Shown here piece by piece: positions 31,593 through 42,686 of a stretch of DNA of 64,000 bases. Where the stretch lies: the NCBI RefSeq assembly GCF_021462225.1, contig NC_061800.1, positions 1,426,001-1,490,000 on the forward strand. The letters are read 5' to 3'. A model generated the notes under the pieces. The model did no database searches. It was not told the origin of the DNA and was given only the letters and a program-made list of their open reading frames with translations. This stretch comes from Girardinichthys multiradiatus (taxonomy: Eukaryota; Chordata; Actinopteri; Cyprinodontiformes; Goodeidae). The stretch's first letter is position 1, and each line of letters starts with the position of its first letter. The position numbers and the translations under genes were made by a program.

Positions 31593-32739
31593 CTCTCATG
31601 GTGAAACTTTGTGAGTTCACATATGCCAACCCACTGTGAGTTGTTAAAACATTCAGAGGGTGTCCTATCACTAAGTGAGCTGTTTTTTTAATTAATTTTG
31701 CCAACCCTGCTGCATGTTGTGTGTATTGTGGGTGGCGTTTTTCCATGTTATCCATCATTACTGAAATGTACATCAGCACTCTCCTCTCTCCCCATTTTTT
31801 CTGAAACAAAACTCCATTTACTGCCAGAGAGCGCTTTACCACTCCTCCCAATTCCTGAGCTTGATGCTCAGGATGCAAAGAAAGAGAAACAGTAGGAACA
31901 GCTTCATCTGACATTAAATACCATTCTGCTTGGTCAGGTGTTAAATCAACTGCTGCAGCCACACCCTCAGGAGCCACATAAATATGTTTGGATGAAATAA
32001 ACCATGTCCTACCTTCTACTGTTTTATTAAACAAATCCTGGTACCATTCAGTGTGACAACGGTCATAGAACAGAGTGACATGGGACGGGTCAGGCGGAGA
32101 GGTGTAGAGGCAGAGACTTTGAATCCAGGGTTTCCACAGCTGATACACAGAGAAGATGCTGCTTGAAGAAGAAGGTGCGGTCAGCAGTCCCCAGTAGATG
32201 TCAGCATATTCCTCTTCAACTGGCTGTAAAAAATATTGTCCATTCTGAAGTATTTGTCCACATGCCAAAGAGAAACCATCTGGAAAAGTTACTGTTAACC
32301 TATCAGTACCACACAACACTGATGCTCCCAGCTTAACAGGTCTGCTGGGTGAACACACAAAAGGGTGAGTTACTCTCTGAGTCCCAATCTGAACAGGAAG
32401 AATTTGTGCAGCCCCTGATGATCCCATCACAGAAACAGTCTTGGTAGAGAGCAGTGGTTTAGGAGGTTGCTGTGTTATGGTGGAATAAGTAGCTCCAGTG
32501 TCCACTAAAAAATTCAGACAGTTCTCTCCCCCCTTTGCAGGCAACGTGGGATCTGCTGTGCCCACGCTGCCTTGGCCCTCCTCAGGGGCGTCCGTATGGG
32601 CCGTAAGACGGGTGTCCACCCATCTGTGGATACTGCCCCTGATGGGGTGGTAGAGGTGCCATACCGCAGTTGTAGAACACATCTCCCAGTGCCCCGCTGT
32701 TTCCACCCCTTCCTCTGGGTGCTCCACACCATCCACCAC
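31582..32739 (-). pseudogene. pro: ERV-B protease, 2H-like domain, RT connection in one frame
   Basis: A 385-codon frame without stop. Protease: FLVDTGATYS at 78-87 with D80-T81-G82. The 2H-like domain follows: SHVTLFYDR (His220, Thr222) and VPTVSLSL (Thr283, Ser285), where the second His of the related copies is replaced by Thr. Near residue 308 the frame passes directly to the RT connection (VLFQKKWGERRVLMYIS, then HLVIGHPL), so fingers and palm with the YVDD-type site are missing without loss of frame. The last codons (MRVLE) are read from the inserted ERV-C LTR. It may be decay by an in-frame deletion; no function can be claimed. Confidence 0.75.
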
Positions 32740-33735
32740 GACCAGCTGACCACCAACATGCCATCCACGACCTGGGACACTGTACCTGTAATTATAAAAA
32801 TGGATAGGGTGGAGGAGGGGGTAACCCCCCTCCTTGCCACTGATCAGTCACAGACATTAGGGTGTGTGCTGCTGGAGATGCAGATGCAGCTGGAGGAACA
32901 GGTTGAGCTGCAGCTAACAATACATTTTCAGTTTTAGCAATTTTTCTCTTATTTAATTTCTCTTTGGACTCTTGCAGCTGCAATTTAAGGAGCTAGATCT
33001 GTCGGTGCTCTTTCTCCTCTTTTCTTTTTCTCTGCCTCCTGAGCTGTATGTAAATGGTGAATTAAATGTTTTTTCCCACTTTGTGAAGTCTGTTCCCTGC
33101 AAATCAGGATTATTTTTCATCTTTTGACACCTGTCAACAGGACTCCTTTTAATATGGGTTTTTAAACAGCTGTCCCATTCCTGTCCCGTCACCCTTACGA
33201 TTAACACCTGTGTGTCTCATCCACGTGTCCACTGCAGCACTAATGTGCTCTTTAGGATGCTGATTAAGGTCCCAATCGAATTGAGGGACTGCAACGGGGG
33301 CAGATACAGATTTCTTATGGCCTTCCCTAGGGCTCTCATTACACGTGTCAGGGGTGTGTCATCAGGATCCTTACTGCAATCAGCATTCTGTTCTATCTCC
33401 CTAGCCACCTAGGGATGCACAGATCGTCCCAAAATTGCTCTAAAGTCACCCAAGGCCAGTGTCATGCCTTTAGTCAATGTATCTTATTCCTGTAACCAGA
33501 CACGTCCGCATCCTGCAATAAGTGGCAACTTATCCACTAATGCCTGTACATCTCCCAATGAAAAAGGGACATATTTTGTCATTCCAGCTGATGAGGTCAA
33601 CAACGGACATTGAAATCTAGATGGACCGCTCTGGCTATGAGTAGTCATGGTGTGTGTTCTTCCAGAATCTTTAAACTGTTTTTCTGTCATCTGTTGAGAA
33701 TCTTTCTCATATAAATCATGCACTTTTGATTCCAA
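32740..33735 (-). pseudogene. gag: ERV-B gag remnant
   Basis: 33735-33484 contains capsid codons (MTKYVPFSLGDVQALVDKLP). They continue after a stop into EQNADCSKDPDDTPLTRVMR (33408-33217). 33207-32953 has WDSCLKTHIKRSPVDRCQKM (capsid end). 32983-32792 ends in a PPPPPYPFL run, a PPPY late motif. The Gly/Pro-rich nucleocapsid (32764-32582) keeps only a partial knuckle (YNCGM). The matrix is not recognisable. Frameshifts occur between all the pieces. Confidence 0.7.
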
Positions 33736-34696
33736 TAGTGTAACCCCTCTTAAAAGTCTAAGCGTTTCTTGTGCTTCTGTCTCTCTTATATTCTCGGTTC
33801 AACCATCTACCTCACGGTTCCCTGTTGAGCAACTTGTCTCTTTTTTTTTTTTTTTACGCTATGGCAATACAGTTTGTAATATAATCACCGCTTCTACAGT
33901 CACCCACACTCAAGTGCAGCCATTCGCAGCCACTCATTTGTAATCTCTTCTCACTCATATGCATAATAAATCCAGTTAGACAAATACAAAAACACAACAG
34001 GATAAATAGCTTGTGCGCGTGGAGGGCCTCAAACCCTTCCACTCAGCTGGACTTTTTCAATCTCTCCTGGTCCGACCGCTATGATGCCAAACCCGGTTTG
34101 ACACCTAGGAATCAACCCTCCGTTGACTCCCTGGAATTCCTTTTACTTAATCTTATTATTACAGTTTCACCATTTAAGTATCTCAACTGTCTTCCCTCAC
34201 CTGCCAGTTCAGGGTCTCGGGGTCCTATCCCTGGCCACTTTGAGGCGTCCCAATCCCTCGGGGAGGCTCTTACTAACCCCAGGTTAAATACCCCAGTCCT
34301 CGTTAGGACTGAGTTTGGATTGCCAAATCCGGAACTTATTTACTTCAACACCGTCACCATTTAAGTATCTTCGGTGAAAAGTGAAAAGTATGTTACAGCT
34401 TCAACATTCAAGTATCTCGGCTAAAATTTATCTTGTGTCAATCAACAAATATTTTTCGCAATATATCATTTCTTTACCGTAATTCATTATTTCAACCAAC
34501 AAATATTTTACCCAAAACTGATCAAGACTGTAAATTTAAGAGAAAACAGATATCTATTCCATAACACCACCTACACTATTAGCAGGCAAAAGGAGAATAA
34601 ATATAGATCTCCTTATCTTTTGTTTTGGGTCAACCCTGTGGTGTTGTAGAACGACGTCCGCCTCGTAGTCAATTAATTATCCTTTAGTTAGTGCCA
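33736..34696 (-). other. ERV-B leader region
   Basis: Sequence between primer site and capsid. On the plus strand ACAGTTTCACCATTTAAGTA and related CATTTAAGTATCT phrases recur (34160, 34360, 34405), a weak repeat. There is a poly-T tract at 33840-33855. No matrix frame is visible. Confidence 0.4.
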
Positions 34697-34715
34697 AATC
34701 CGGGTCACGGCACCA
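34697..34715 (-). promoter_or_regulatory. ERV-B primer-binding site, tRNA-His type
   Basis: On the minus strand TGGTGCCGTGAC followed by CCGGATT is complementary to the 3' end of tRNA-His (as used by human HERV-H), with one mismatch, two bases after the LTR end. Confidence 0.8.
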
Positions 34716-34717
34716 AT

Positions 34718-35275
34718 TGTCGAGGTAGGAAAACTTTACTGGCCGTCAGTTAAGTCTTACATTACTCCTCACCTCTCATCGACTCTTTTTGTTTGGCACC
34801 CCAAAGGACAATCCTCAGTCAGAGATCAGTTGTACTTTTCCACAAGTTTATTAAAACCAATCTGAATTCAAAGAGGGGACATCACACTTACAGGTTTACC
34901 TGGAAACATCTGTGTGTTGTCTCCTTTGGAGGCGCCACAATACCTTTATATACTCCTCGCTGCTATGCAGCACACATACACAATCATTCTGTCTGTTTTC
35001 ATATCCGGAGTTGTCTGGCACCCGACATTCAGCTGACTTTTCAGCACTTCCTGTTTTTCCACTTTTGACCTTTATCTACACACATATGCAGAAATCTTGC
35101 AGAGACACATACAGAAATATCTTCTGTTGTAAGGCAGAAATCTTACAGACACATACACAGAGAAGCCTGTTAGCAGACCTCTAAGTTACACAATACATTT
35201 TATTTCACACATTATTAAACATACTTGAGCATAGCAATACAGATCCTATAAGCATAGCATGAATATTTTCCAATA
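34718..35275 (-). repeat. ERV-B LTR copy B (5' LTR)
   Basis: It matches copy A over its full length. On the minus strand it ends CCTACCTCGACA. Its first bases at 35275 read TATTGG in place of TGTTGG, a small change at the terminus. Confidence 0.9.
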
Positions 35276-35825
35276 GTACTGACCAAGCCTTTACTGTAAC
35301 TAATTATATGTGCTCTCTTTCAGACTCTAACCTTGAAAACTGGTTCAGAGTTTATCTGCTCTTTCTTTCTTAAATCCATTAACATTTAATTTTCCTTCCC
35401 GTAGAGTGCTTCTGTGTTCTTTTTGTGTCTCTGCTCTGTTCTCTCAAACCCCTAGTTGGTCGTGGCAGATGGCCACACTGAGCCTGGTTCTGCTGGAGGT
35501 TTTCTTCCTGTTAAAGGGGAATTTTTCCTGCCCACTGTTGCTACATGCATGCTCAGTATGAGGGATTGCTTCAAAGTCAATGCCAGTGACTGTCCACTGT
35601 CGCTACATGCTCATCCAGGAGGAGTGACTGCTACAAGTCTCTCACTCGATGCAATTTGCTGGTTTCCCTAGCTAGAAAAATGTTTTACCCAATTTGAATA
35701 AATAACTGAATCTGACTGCATTGTTCAATGGTGAGGATTAATTGAAATGTATGTACTGACTTTGCGAAGTGCCTTGAGACGACATGCGTTGTGAATTGGC
35801 GCTATATAGATAAACTGAATTAATT
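35276..35825 (+). mobile_element. L2-like LINE 3' UTR, second copy
   Basis: It matches 1340-1720 (CTTTCAGACTCTA, GTTCTGCTGGAGG, CATGCATGCTCAGTAT blocks). It then shows the rest of the tail, which ends GTGAATTGGCGCTATATAGA plus an AT run. No coding part is present. Confidence 0.75.
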
Positions 35826-36376
35826 AAGTATTCAAAATTTGGGCGATGTCCAACCCTCCCGATGGAAGCTGCTCTCACTTGTTTGTTAGTGGGCAGCACT
35901 GAAATGATGTCATCAATTGACTGTGCCAACATGTTTAGCAATGATCCACGATGATGAATACTACATTTGGTATGTTTCCGATGACGTATGAAGGAGATAC
36001 AGCACTTGGAATGTCCTAGAGCTGTTTGGGGGTTGACAAAGATCAACCATATTCAGTTTGAAGTAAATTGGAATTCCAAATGAAAGCTGCACTCACTTCT
36101 TTCTTAGTGGGTGGGGCTAATTGATGTCATCAGTTGACTTTGCTAACATGTTCAGCATGATCCGTGATGTCCTATACTACTTTTGAAGCAGATCTGATGC
36201 TGTATGAAGGATATAGAGCACTTGAAATGTTCCAGGGGGCGCCGTTGATCCAAATTCCAATGTAATCCAGTAGAGCTGTTTAGGGGTTGACAAATATAAA
36301 CCATATTCAGTTTGGAGTAAATCGGACCATGCATGTTTAATTTAGAGCCACACATATGACCATGGCATGACATCAG
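35826..36376. repeat. Old teleost repeat with internal duplication, left part
   Basis: Two similar blocks about 230 bp apart (GAAGCTGCTCTCACTTGTTT and GAAAGCTGCACTCACTTCTT, each followed by ATGATGTCATCA or TTGATGTCATCA, then CATGTT.AGCA). It is non-coding. Interrupted at 36377 by LTR-G, it probably resumes at 49695. Confidence 0.5.
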
Positions 36377-38389
36377 TGTTATGATTTGGGGTTGTTTGGT
36401 TTTTGGTTTTTTCTTATGTTTTTCCTAGTTAAGGTTTTGACTCGTTCTTTTGTTTATTATTATCATTCTTCTTCTTAGATTTTGAATCATGCTTCTGTTA
36501 TTTTCCTGGTCATGCTTTAGTTTTGTCGTCTTGTTCATGTTTTGTCAAGTTTGGTTTTCGGATCTGGTTATGCTTTAGCTTCATGTTTTTTCTAGTTTCT
36601 GTTAGTTTGTGTTCAAGAGTCTCTGTTTTTGCCGCAGCCACGTTTTGTTCTGTCTGTCAATTAAGTTTATTCGGTTCACCTGCCCAAACTAATCTGTCTC
36701 CTATGTTGTAATTATGAATCTGAGAATATGATTTAATATTTAATATTAATATTTTTATATTTTATCAAATAATATTTCGGTCTGTTAAGGGTTGTCCTGT
36801 GAATACTCCCAGTAAAGCGATGGTATTAGGACAAAATAGAAAGTTGTGAGACGAGCTCTGACATTATTGAACAGCATAAACTCTGCACACACACGGAATG
36901 AATTCACACAGTTTCTTAAAATACAAGAATTTATTAACAAAAATAAGTCAACTCAAAGTCAAACATATTTCAATCAACAAACTCTTTACTATGCTAAAAC
37001 AATCCAACTAAACTACCAAGCAGAATTAAAGAATAACGAAGACTAATGGGTTATGTACAATATAAACAAGTTGAATTAAAGATGATTGGAAATCATGACC
37101 AGAAGAGTGATGCAACATTACCATGCAATGTTTATGTTTGAGAACCAAGGATTATCTTGAAGAATCTGGAAGTGAAGTTAAGTGAGTCTTGGAACTAACT
37201 TAGACAATAATCAGCAAACGTTTAGACAACCATTCACAATGCAAGATCAGATAAAATATTATTTTAATAAAATAATGTTTTAAATAATGATCTGCTGAAT
37301 AAAACCAACCTTCTGGATGACCATTTCTCAACTGTGTCTAATGAGCTGCCTTTAGTTATTGAAATAATATTCGAAGAAATATTATTAAGGGAGTATTTTG
37401 GAAAAGAGCCAAATCTTTCTGGAGAAATGGGGCTTAATGGTGTTTACTTAGTTATCAAATTTAGTAAATGATGTTTAGGAACTATTATTTACTAGCTTGA
37501 AAACCAACGATCTTTCTGTTGAATACTCTTTAGTAGCAAGCACGTGTTCTTACCGGTTAGCAGTAAAGCTAACAAAGAAGCGGATAGCTTAGCACCAGAA
37601 TCAACACATACCTTTAAAATACCAGGGTTAATAAAAGGGTTAAAATGCATAAATGCGGACAGCGCGTTATAAGCAATGTTTTGTTTAAAATCCCTTTAAA
37701 TAAAGTTTATCTTAACCTTAAAACATACAAAGAACACAAACCAGCACGTGTGCTACAGATAGCCTGCTAGCACTAAGATAGCCGAGTTTCACACAAACTT
37801 CATAAAATGAAAAACATTTAGATAATTTCATCCTAAATCTGTCTCTGCCCAAAACACCTAACCTCATGAACCGTGGTGAGGGAACGTTGTCCAAGGGGCG
37901 AAGCTTGAAGAAACGTCCACAGTCAACAAGCGGTTAGCTTTCAGCTAACCTCTCGGGGTTCGAAGGTGCATTCGCTCCGTGAACAAAAGGGTTAGCTCCG
38001 GAGCTGTAGCTGGGCGGCTCGTCCTGTCCGCTGCAGTCTCTGCTGTCTTCCTTCCAAGCTGGGAGACCGCGTCATTGCAGGGGCTTCTCTCGAACACCAT
38101 TTGCGTCTGCGGGGGCTCGGAGAGACAGTCAAGCAATGCTTGTACCTTAATTACCCCCGTTTATGAATGTAAATACCGGATACACAGACAGTATTTCATC
38201 TGTACTTATCTTTGCATATGATCGATGATCGTATGGCTTCCTTGGATCCGATGAAGAGTTTATGTTTTTTTGCCAGCAAAAGACATCAGCGCGCTGGGCC
38301 TCCCCTGACCGGTCCTTCTCGAAGGCCGTGTGGAAAGAGAAAGACTTGTGGGAAGGTGGGGGGTTTTATGCGGGCAGTGGCATCATGGT

Positions 38390-39832
38390 CAACACGTTCT
38401 CACTCCAAAGTCGTCACATTTGGACGATTGGTCAGGCTCCCTCTGCGTCACATATTGACGCATGGGGTAGCCCCTTCTCGTCATTATTTGACGTGCAGGG
38501 TGCTCTCATTGACTGTTATAGAGCTCCCTGAACGTCGGTAACTGACGATATGGGAACGAACGAGGAGTCCGTTATAATTTTTCGAAAGGCATAAAAAAGT
38601 GCTAAAATCCGTGCACATTTTACTTAAGCTGTAAAATATGCTGTCCTCCGGTCTGCCGAATTAAGTCGGGATTTTACCTTCCGCTTTGGACGGCTCTTTC
38701 TTTTCTTTTTTTTTGTTTTGTTTATTTTAACAGAAACATGTACATAATTTCATATGGTAGAATTAAACCAGAGTCAAAGATGTCATCGTAACATCATGGT
38801 TATGGATAAGGCCTTATTTTCATTTTAACATAATACAAAATTAAAACAAAGAATACAGTAGGTTACACACTCATGTACAGTAGGTGGCGCTGTGTGCCGC
38901 TGAGGTCGTTTGCAATCCACCAATATTAATAAGAAATTAATGTTTAAGAAGAAGAAGAAGGATGGATGCCACCAGCCAAAAAATCCAAGAAGAAGAAGAA
39001 GCTGACGTCATCGCATGCGTCAGCTGCACCCGGGTGAGTGCAAACCTGAATCTGTCAATTTTCTGGACTACAAAACTCAAAAAACTTCTAAAGTGTTACT
39101 TTACAAAGTTGCTGTTGATAGTTTTACGAGTTAGTGGTGGCAACGCTGTGGAACAGTGAATAGCTGAAGACATTTAAATATGTTTTTAACCTATTTTGGC
39201 GCATAAAATGAGCGGTAAGCTAGCTAAAGTAGCCGCTGAGAGCTGATCAAATTCAACTGTAGCTGTACTTATTACATTTAATTAGCCATAGTAGAGTCAC
39301 GGTGAAGTTTCTATTCATGATTGCTGTTGCCACTTTGATGCTTAAAGTCCACCCAGGTTTCGTTTGTAAGCCCACTCTGGAAACACTGATTATAGCATGC
39401 TCGTTCAATTGCATTTAAATCAAAGCTTTGACAGCTTCCCAGCTGAGTGACTGGATGTGCTCCCATCACTGTGATTTTATTGTATAGGTTGTATACGGTA
39501 CGTACAAGGTTTAAAGGCAAATCAAACTTGCATCAGCACAGCCAAAGTCCTCTCCACCTGTCTTGGTTGTCTATTACTGTGGTAAACAGATGAAGAGTTT
39601 CTGAAATCTAAACATTTTTTTTCTCAACAGGTTCTTTTGCAGTTATCCAACATTTGCACCAGTCAACCAAGCTCCTTGACAATTTTTAAAACAAAGGCAC
39701 TTTTAAGAGCCACGTCTGTCATTCGTCTTTCCTTTGTGCCTCTTTTGTGTCTCCTGTCCTTCTCTCAGTGTCTTGGCCTATTTTCTTTTGTCTTTTGTGG
39801 ATTGTTCTGTTTGTTTGTTTTGTCTGTCCATC
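38390..39832 (+). repeat. KDZ left terminal inverted repeat
   Basis: 1443 bp, inverted match to 47997-49309. A segment of about 110-130 bp near 38685-38810 is absent from the right copy. It contains four subterminal quasi-palindromes and a perfect CRE-like TGACGTCA near 39003. It also has a possible first exon starting ATGCCACCAGCC (38966) and ending at CCCGG|GTGAGT. The inner boundary is at TGTCTGTCCATC. Confidence 0.88.
38412..38547 (+). promoter_or_regulatory. Four CGTCA-N5-TGACG motifs near the KDZ terminus
   Basis: 38412-38426 (CGTCA CATTT GGACG), 38446-38460 (CGTCA CATAT TGACG), 38479-38493 (CGTCA TTATT TGACG) and 38533-38547 (CGTCG GTAAC TGACG). Corresponding motifs occur in the right repeat, some with mutations. 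Spaced repeats near termini are typical transposase binding sites; that role is inferred. Confidence 0.6.
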
Positions 39833-39879
39833 AGGTGTCTTTGTATCATTTCTTTGCACTTTACCAGAAGTCCTTAAAC

Positions 39880-42063
39880 ATGACACGCCCCAAATTCAAG
39901 CCCTCCGCATCTTGCCAGACTCTCAATCAGGCAAACAGAAAGACCTGCTTTGTTTGCTTTGAAAGCCTTTCCACAAAAAAAAACCTAAATGAAAAAGTAC
40001 AATCATTGGATAGGGAGTGGGGACAAGCTGTTGTAAAAAACAGAAATGTTGGCCGAATAATTGATTCTGCACGTATTGCAGTAAGTATAAGTTCTTGACT
40101 GAAAACCTATTTTTTCATTTAATCCCTTATTTTAAATGATCACAATGTAATCTGTTCTTTGCACATAACATCCTGTTGTTACATTTACCTTCCTCCTTTG
40201 ACTTGACCCATGTGTAATGGATTGTATGAAGATGTTCACATGTTAACACCAAATAGCATACATGCTTTTGACAAGATAAAACAATATTTTACAAATATTC
40301 TGCTCTAATAACATGGTGGGTTTAAGTAATTTATGTCATGGATTATTAATCTCAGGTGCGGAAACTCGAAGCAATAGGCTATAAGCCTATTTTATTCTTT
40401 GGGAAAAAAAGAAAGCTTCAAACAAGTGGGTAGTAGATGTCATCACCCATTTGGGACCCACTGCTACGACAAGAAATTTCCTGGAGAAGATGCAGAGAGC
40501 CTGTGAATTTCTCCTCTCTAAAGGTTGTTAATATTTAGATTTATTTCATATATATATCCTGATCAAAATTTTAAGACCAGTTGAAAAATGGCAAAAAGAA
40601 AGGGCGGTGGGACAAAAAAAATCAAAGTGTTTTTCACTAAACTAAAATAGGCTGTTCATCAGCTACACAAAGGTTTAGGACATATCTCAAAAGAACTTCC
40701 TAAAATAGAAATAAAAGTTTCAAAAAAAGACTTAGTAATAAGTAGCTGCTCTATGCTTGTTAATCACCTCTAAAATTCTTTTCAGATGCTTGATGCTGGT
40801 GTTTCCAGGAAGTTATACTTGTTTCTTCAAGTGGTGAAGATGGCTTCACGGAGGTCATCCACTGTCTGGAACTGATGTCCATTTTTGTAAACTTCCCTTG
40901 CCATCCAACTCTAAATGTTCTCTGGATTTAGATCAGGGGAACACACAGGATGATCCAAAAGAATTATGTAATTTCCCTGGGAGAAGTCCTTTGTCAGGCA
41001 GGCGTTGTGAACTGCAGCATTGTCTTGTTGAAACACCCAGTCATCACCACACAGACAATGGCCTCCGTTCATGAGGGACGCCCCCCTGCAACATCTCCAC
41101 ATTGCTGCTACAGTTTGACGCCTCTGCACAACATGAAGCTCCATTGTTCATTTGAAGGAAAAAGCCCCCCAGATTATGCTGGCGCCCCCTCCTCTATGCC
41201 GAGTAGAATACATCTTAGATGGGATCTCCTTGTCATGCCAGTAACATTGGAAGCCATCAGGACCATCTAGATCATTTTTTTTTCTCATCAGAAAAAAACT
41301 CCAAACCATTTTGTACTATTTTAGGAGACGAGGTCTCTGAAGACGTTTTTGTTCTTAAAACCTTGAGGCCTTGCTTATGCATCTCAGCGATTTGACCGCA
41401 TTCAGACAGAAAGCTTTTTTGCCTTTGCCATCAGGAGGTCATGAGAGCGTGAATACCTGACAGAAAATGACACTGAATCCACATTTTTGAAAAAATATGG
41501 GCTTTTAAATGATGTGGTCTTAAACTTTCCATCAGCTGATGAACAGCATATTTTAGTGTAATGGTTATTTGCAATAAATTGCTTACTCAATCTTTTTTTG
41601 GTCTCAATCCCATTTCTTTGTTTTACATTTTGAAGCTGTACATAAAATCATCTTAAGATCCAACGGTGCAAAATGTGAATTATTGCCAATGTTATTTGTG
41701 TTTTGTGTAAAATTGTGTTTTCCAGACACCTCTGTACCAGTGCAACCCCACAGCAGTTTGTTCCACCCAAGGAGCAGAGGCCTGATGAACACACTGAGAC
41801 CCAGATCTGCAGTCAGGAAGAGAACCTTACTGAGGAGCAGCCAAAGATGTTCGCCAAAGAGATCCTGTCAGACAAGCTGGAAGAGCCTGTGTTTGTGCTC
41901 GATCTGGTTCCTGTTTCTCCTCCAGTTCTATGTTCCCAGTCTTCACAGAAAAAGAAAAGACAGAGAAGCCCCTCTCCAACAGCCTCTACATCCTCTCCAC
42001 CACCTTTCTCCCCAACAGACCAACCACAGCTCCAATTGCTTCATGAAAATAAGAAGAGAAAGG
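39880..42063 (+). pseudogene. KDZ second gene, unknown function, spliced, one frameshift
   Basis: Exon 1 (39880-40080) encodes MTRPKFKPSASCQTLNQANR and continues with CFVCFESLS, a possible CX2C knuckle, ending at GCA|GTAAGT. Exon 2 starts at 40356 after CTCAG with VRKLEAIGYKPILFFGKK. A shift in an A7 run (about 40402-40410) then moves the frame to VVDVITHLGPTATTRNFLEK, ending near 40523. A third exon (about 41725-42063, donor AAGG|GTAAGT) is Glu/Pro/Ser-rich and ends in a basic KKKRQRSPSP-like and NKKRKG stretch. It reads inward from the left inverted repeat, opposite to the transposase. I do not know the family; an accessory DNA-binding or transposition protein is possible. Confidence 0.55.
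40557..41660 (-). mobile_element. Tc1-like element remnant inside the KDZ second gene
   Basis: Left end near CCTGATCAAAATTTTAAGAC; an inverted counterpart lies at about 41560-41660. The minus frame 41144-40911 reads WVFQQDNAAVHNACLT and CSPDLNPEN, the second Asp and the Glu region of a Tc1 transposase. The rest is eroded. It sits in the intron before the third exon. Confidence 0.7.
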
Positions 42064-42404
42064 GTAAGTTCTGTTTTCCTCAGTCTTGCAATTAACTTTC
42101 TTTTTATTGACTTCAACTTCTGAAATTAATGCTTGTCTTAGCTTTGTGAACATTTGGACCATTACACAGTATTTAAGTATGTATTTTATTGTATTTTTGT
42201 GGCCATTCTAAAATAGTTACAATTAATGTCATTCCCATACCTAATATGAGAAAACTAAATCCACATTGAGGAAAATTTAAGTTATTTGAGAAGGATTTTA
42301 GAATAATTGTAAAGTATGAAAGTCACCACACAAATTTTCACTTTTTGAGGGTTAAACTCCTTGGCTTAATTTTGTATTTAGTGTATATAGTATAATCTTA
42401 GTTA

Positions 42405-42683
42405 GAGAGTAGATGGTTGTTCCTAGGTAACCTTCTCACCTCTGAACCCGAGAAGGGTCTGGGGTCGTAAAACAGAGACTCTTTGAAGTTGAGATAACAC
42501 TGTCATGTTCTGGTATAAATACTGTGTGTAAATGTTGATCGGGGCTCTGTTTCAACTGACTTGCTTGGTGACAGAGTCATTCAAACGCTGAATGCCTTTG
42601 AATAAAACTTATAAAGACAAAGTCCGGATTTTCTCTTGTTATGAGTCAACTTCTACCCACTTTGATAAGAAAATTCCACAACA
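42405..42683 (+). repeat. LTR-D fragment (3' half)
   Basis: It matches the complement of 25459-25737, from GAGAGTAGATGGTTGTTCCT to AAATTCCACAACA, with a GGTATAAATACTGTG box. It is 5'-truncated and has no recognisable duplication. It abuts and seems to have removed the 3' end of the KDZ transposase gene. Confidence 0.8.
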
Positions 42684-42686
42684 CCT

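Larger units (their letters stand above)
23585..35275 (-). mobile_element. ERV-B: composite provirus with nested ERV-C and LTR-D
   Basis: Two copies of a 558-bp LTR (23585-24142 and 34718-35275) flank the locus on the minus strand. A tRNA-His primer site (34697-34715) lies inside the right one, and a purine tract (24143-24157) lies inside the left one. Between them, reading from right to left, come ERV-B leader, gag, and protease fused to the RT connection. Then comes the inserted ERV-C (31592 down to 26016), then LTR-D with a leader (26015 to about 24660), then a short ERV-B remainder. The outer flanks do not match: gypsy pol is on the left, LINE 3' UTR on the right, with no shared duplication. 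The outer LTR pair may therefore reflect rearrangement. Confidence 0.75.
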
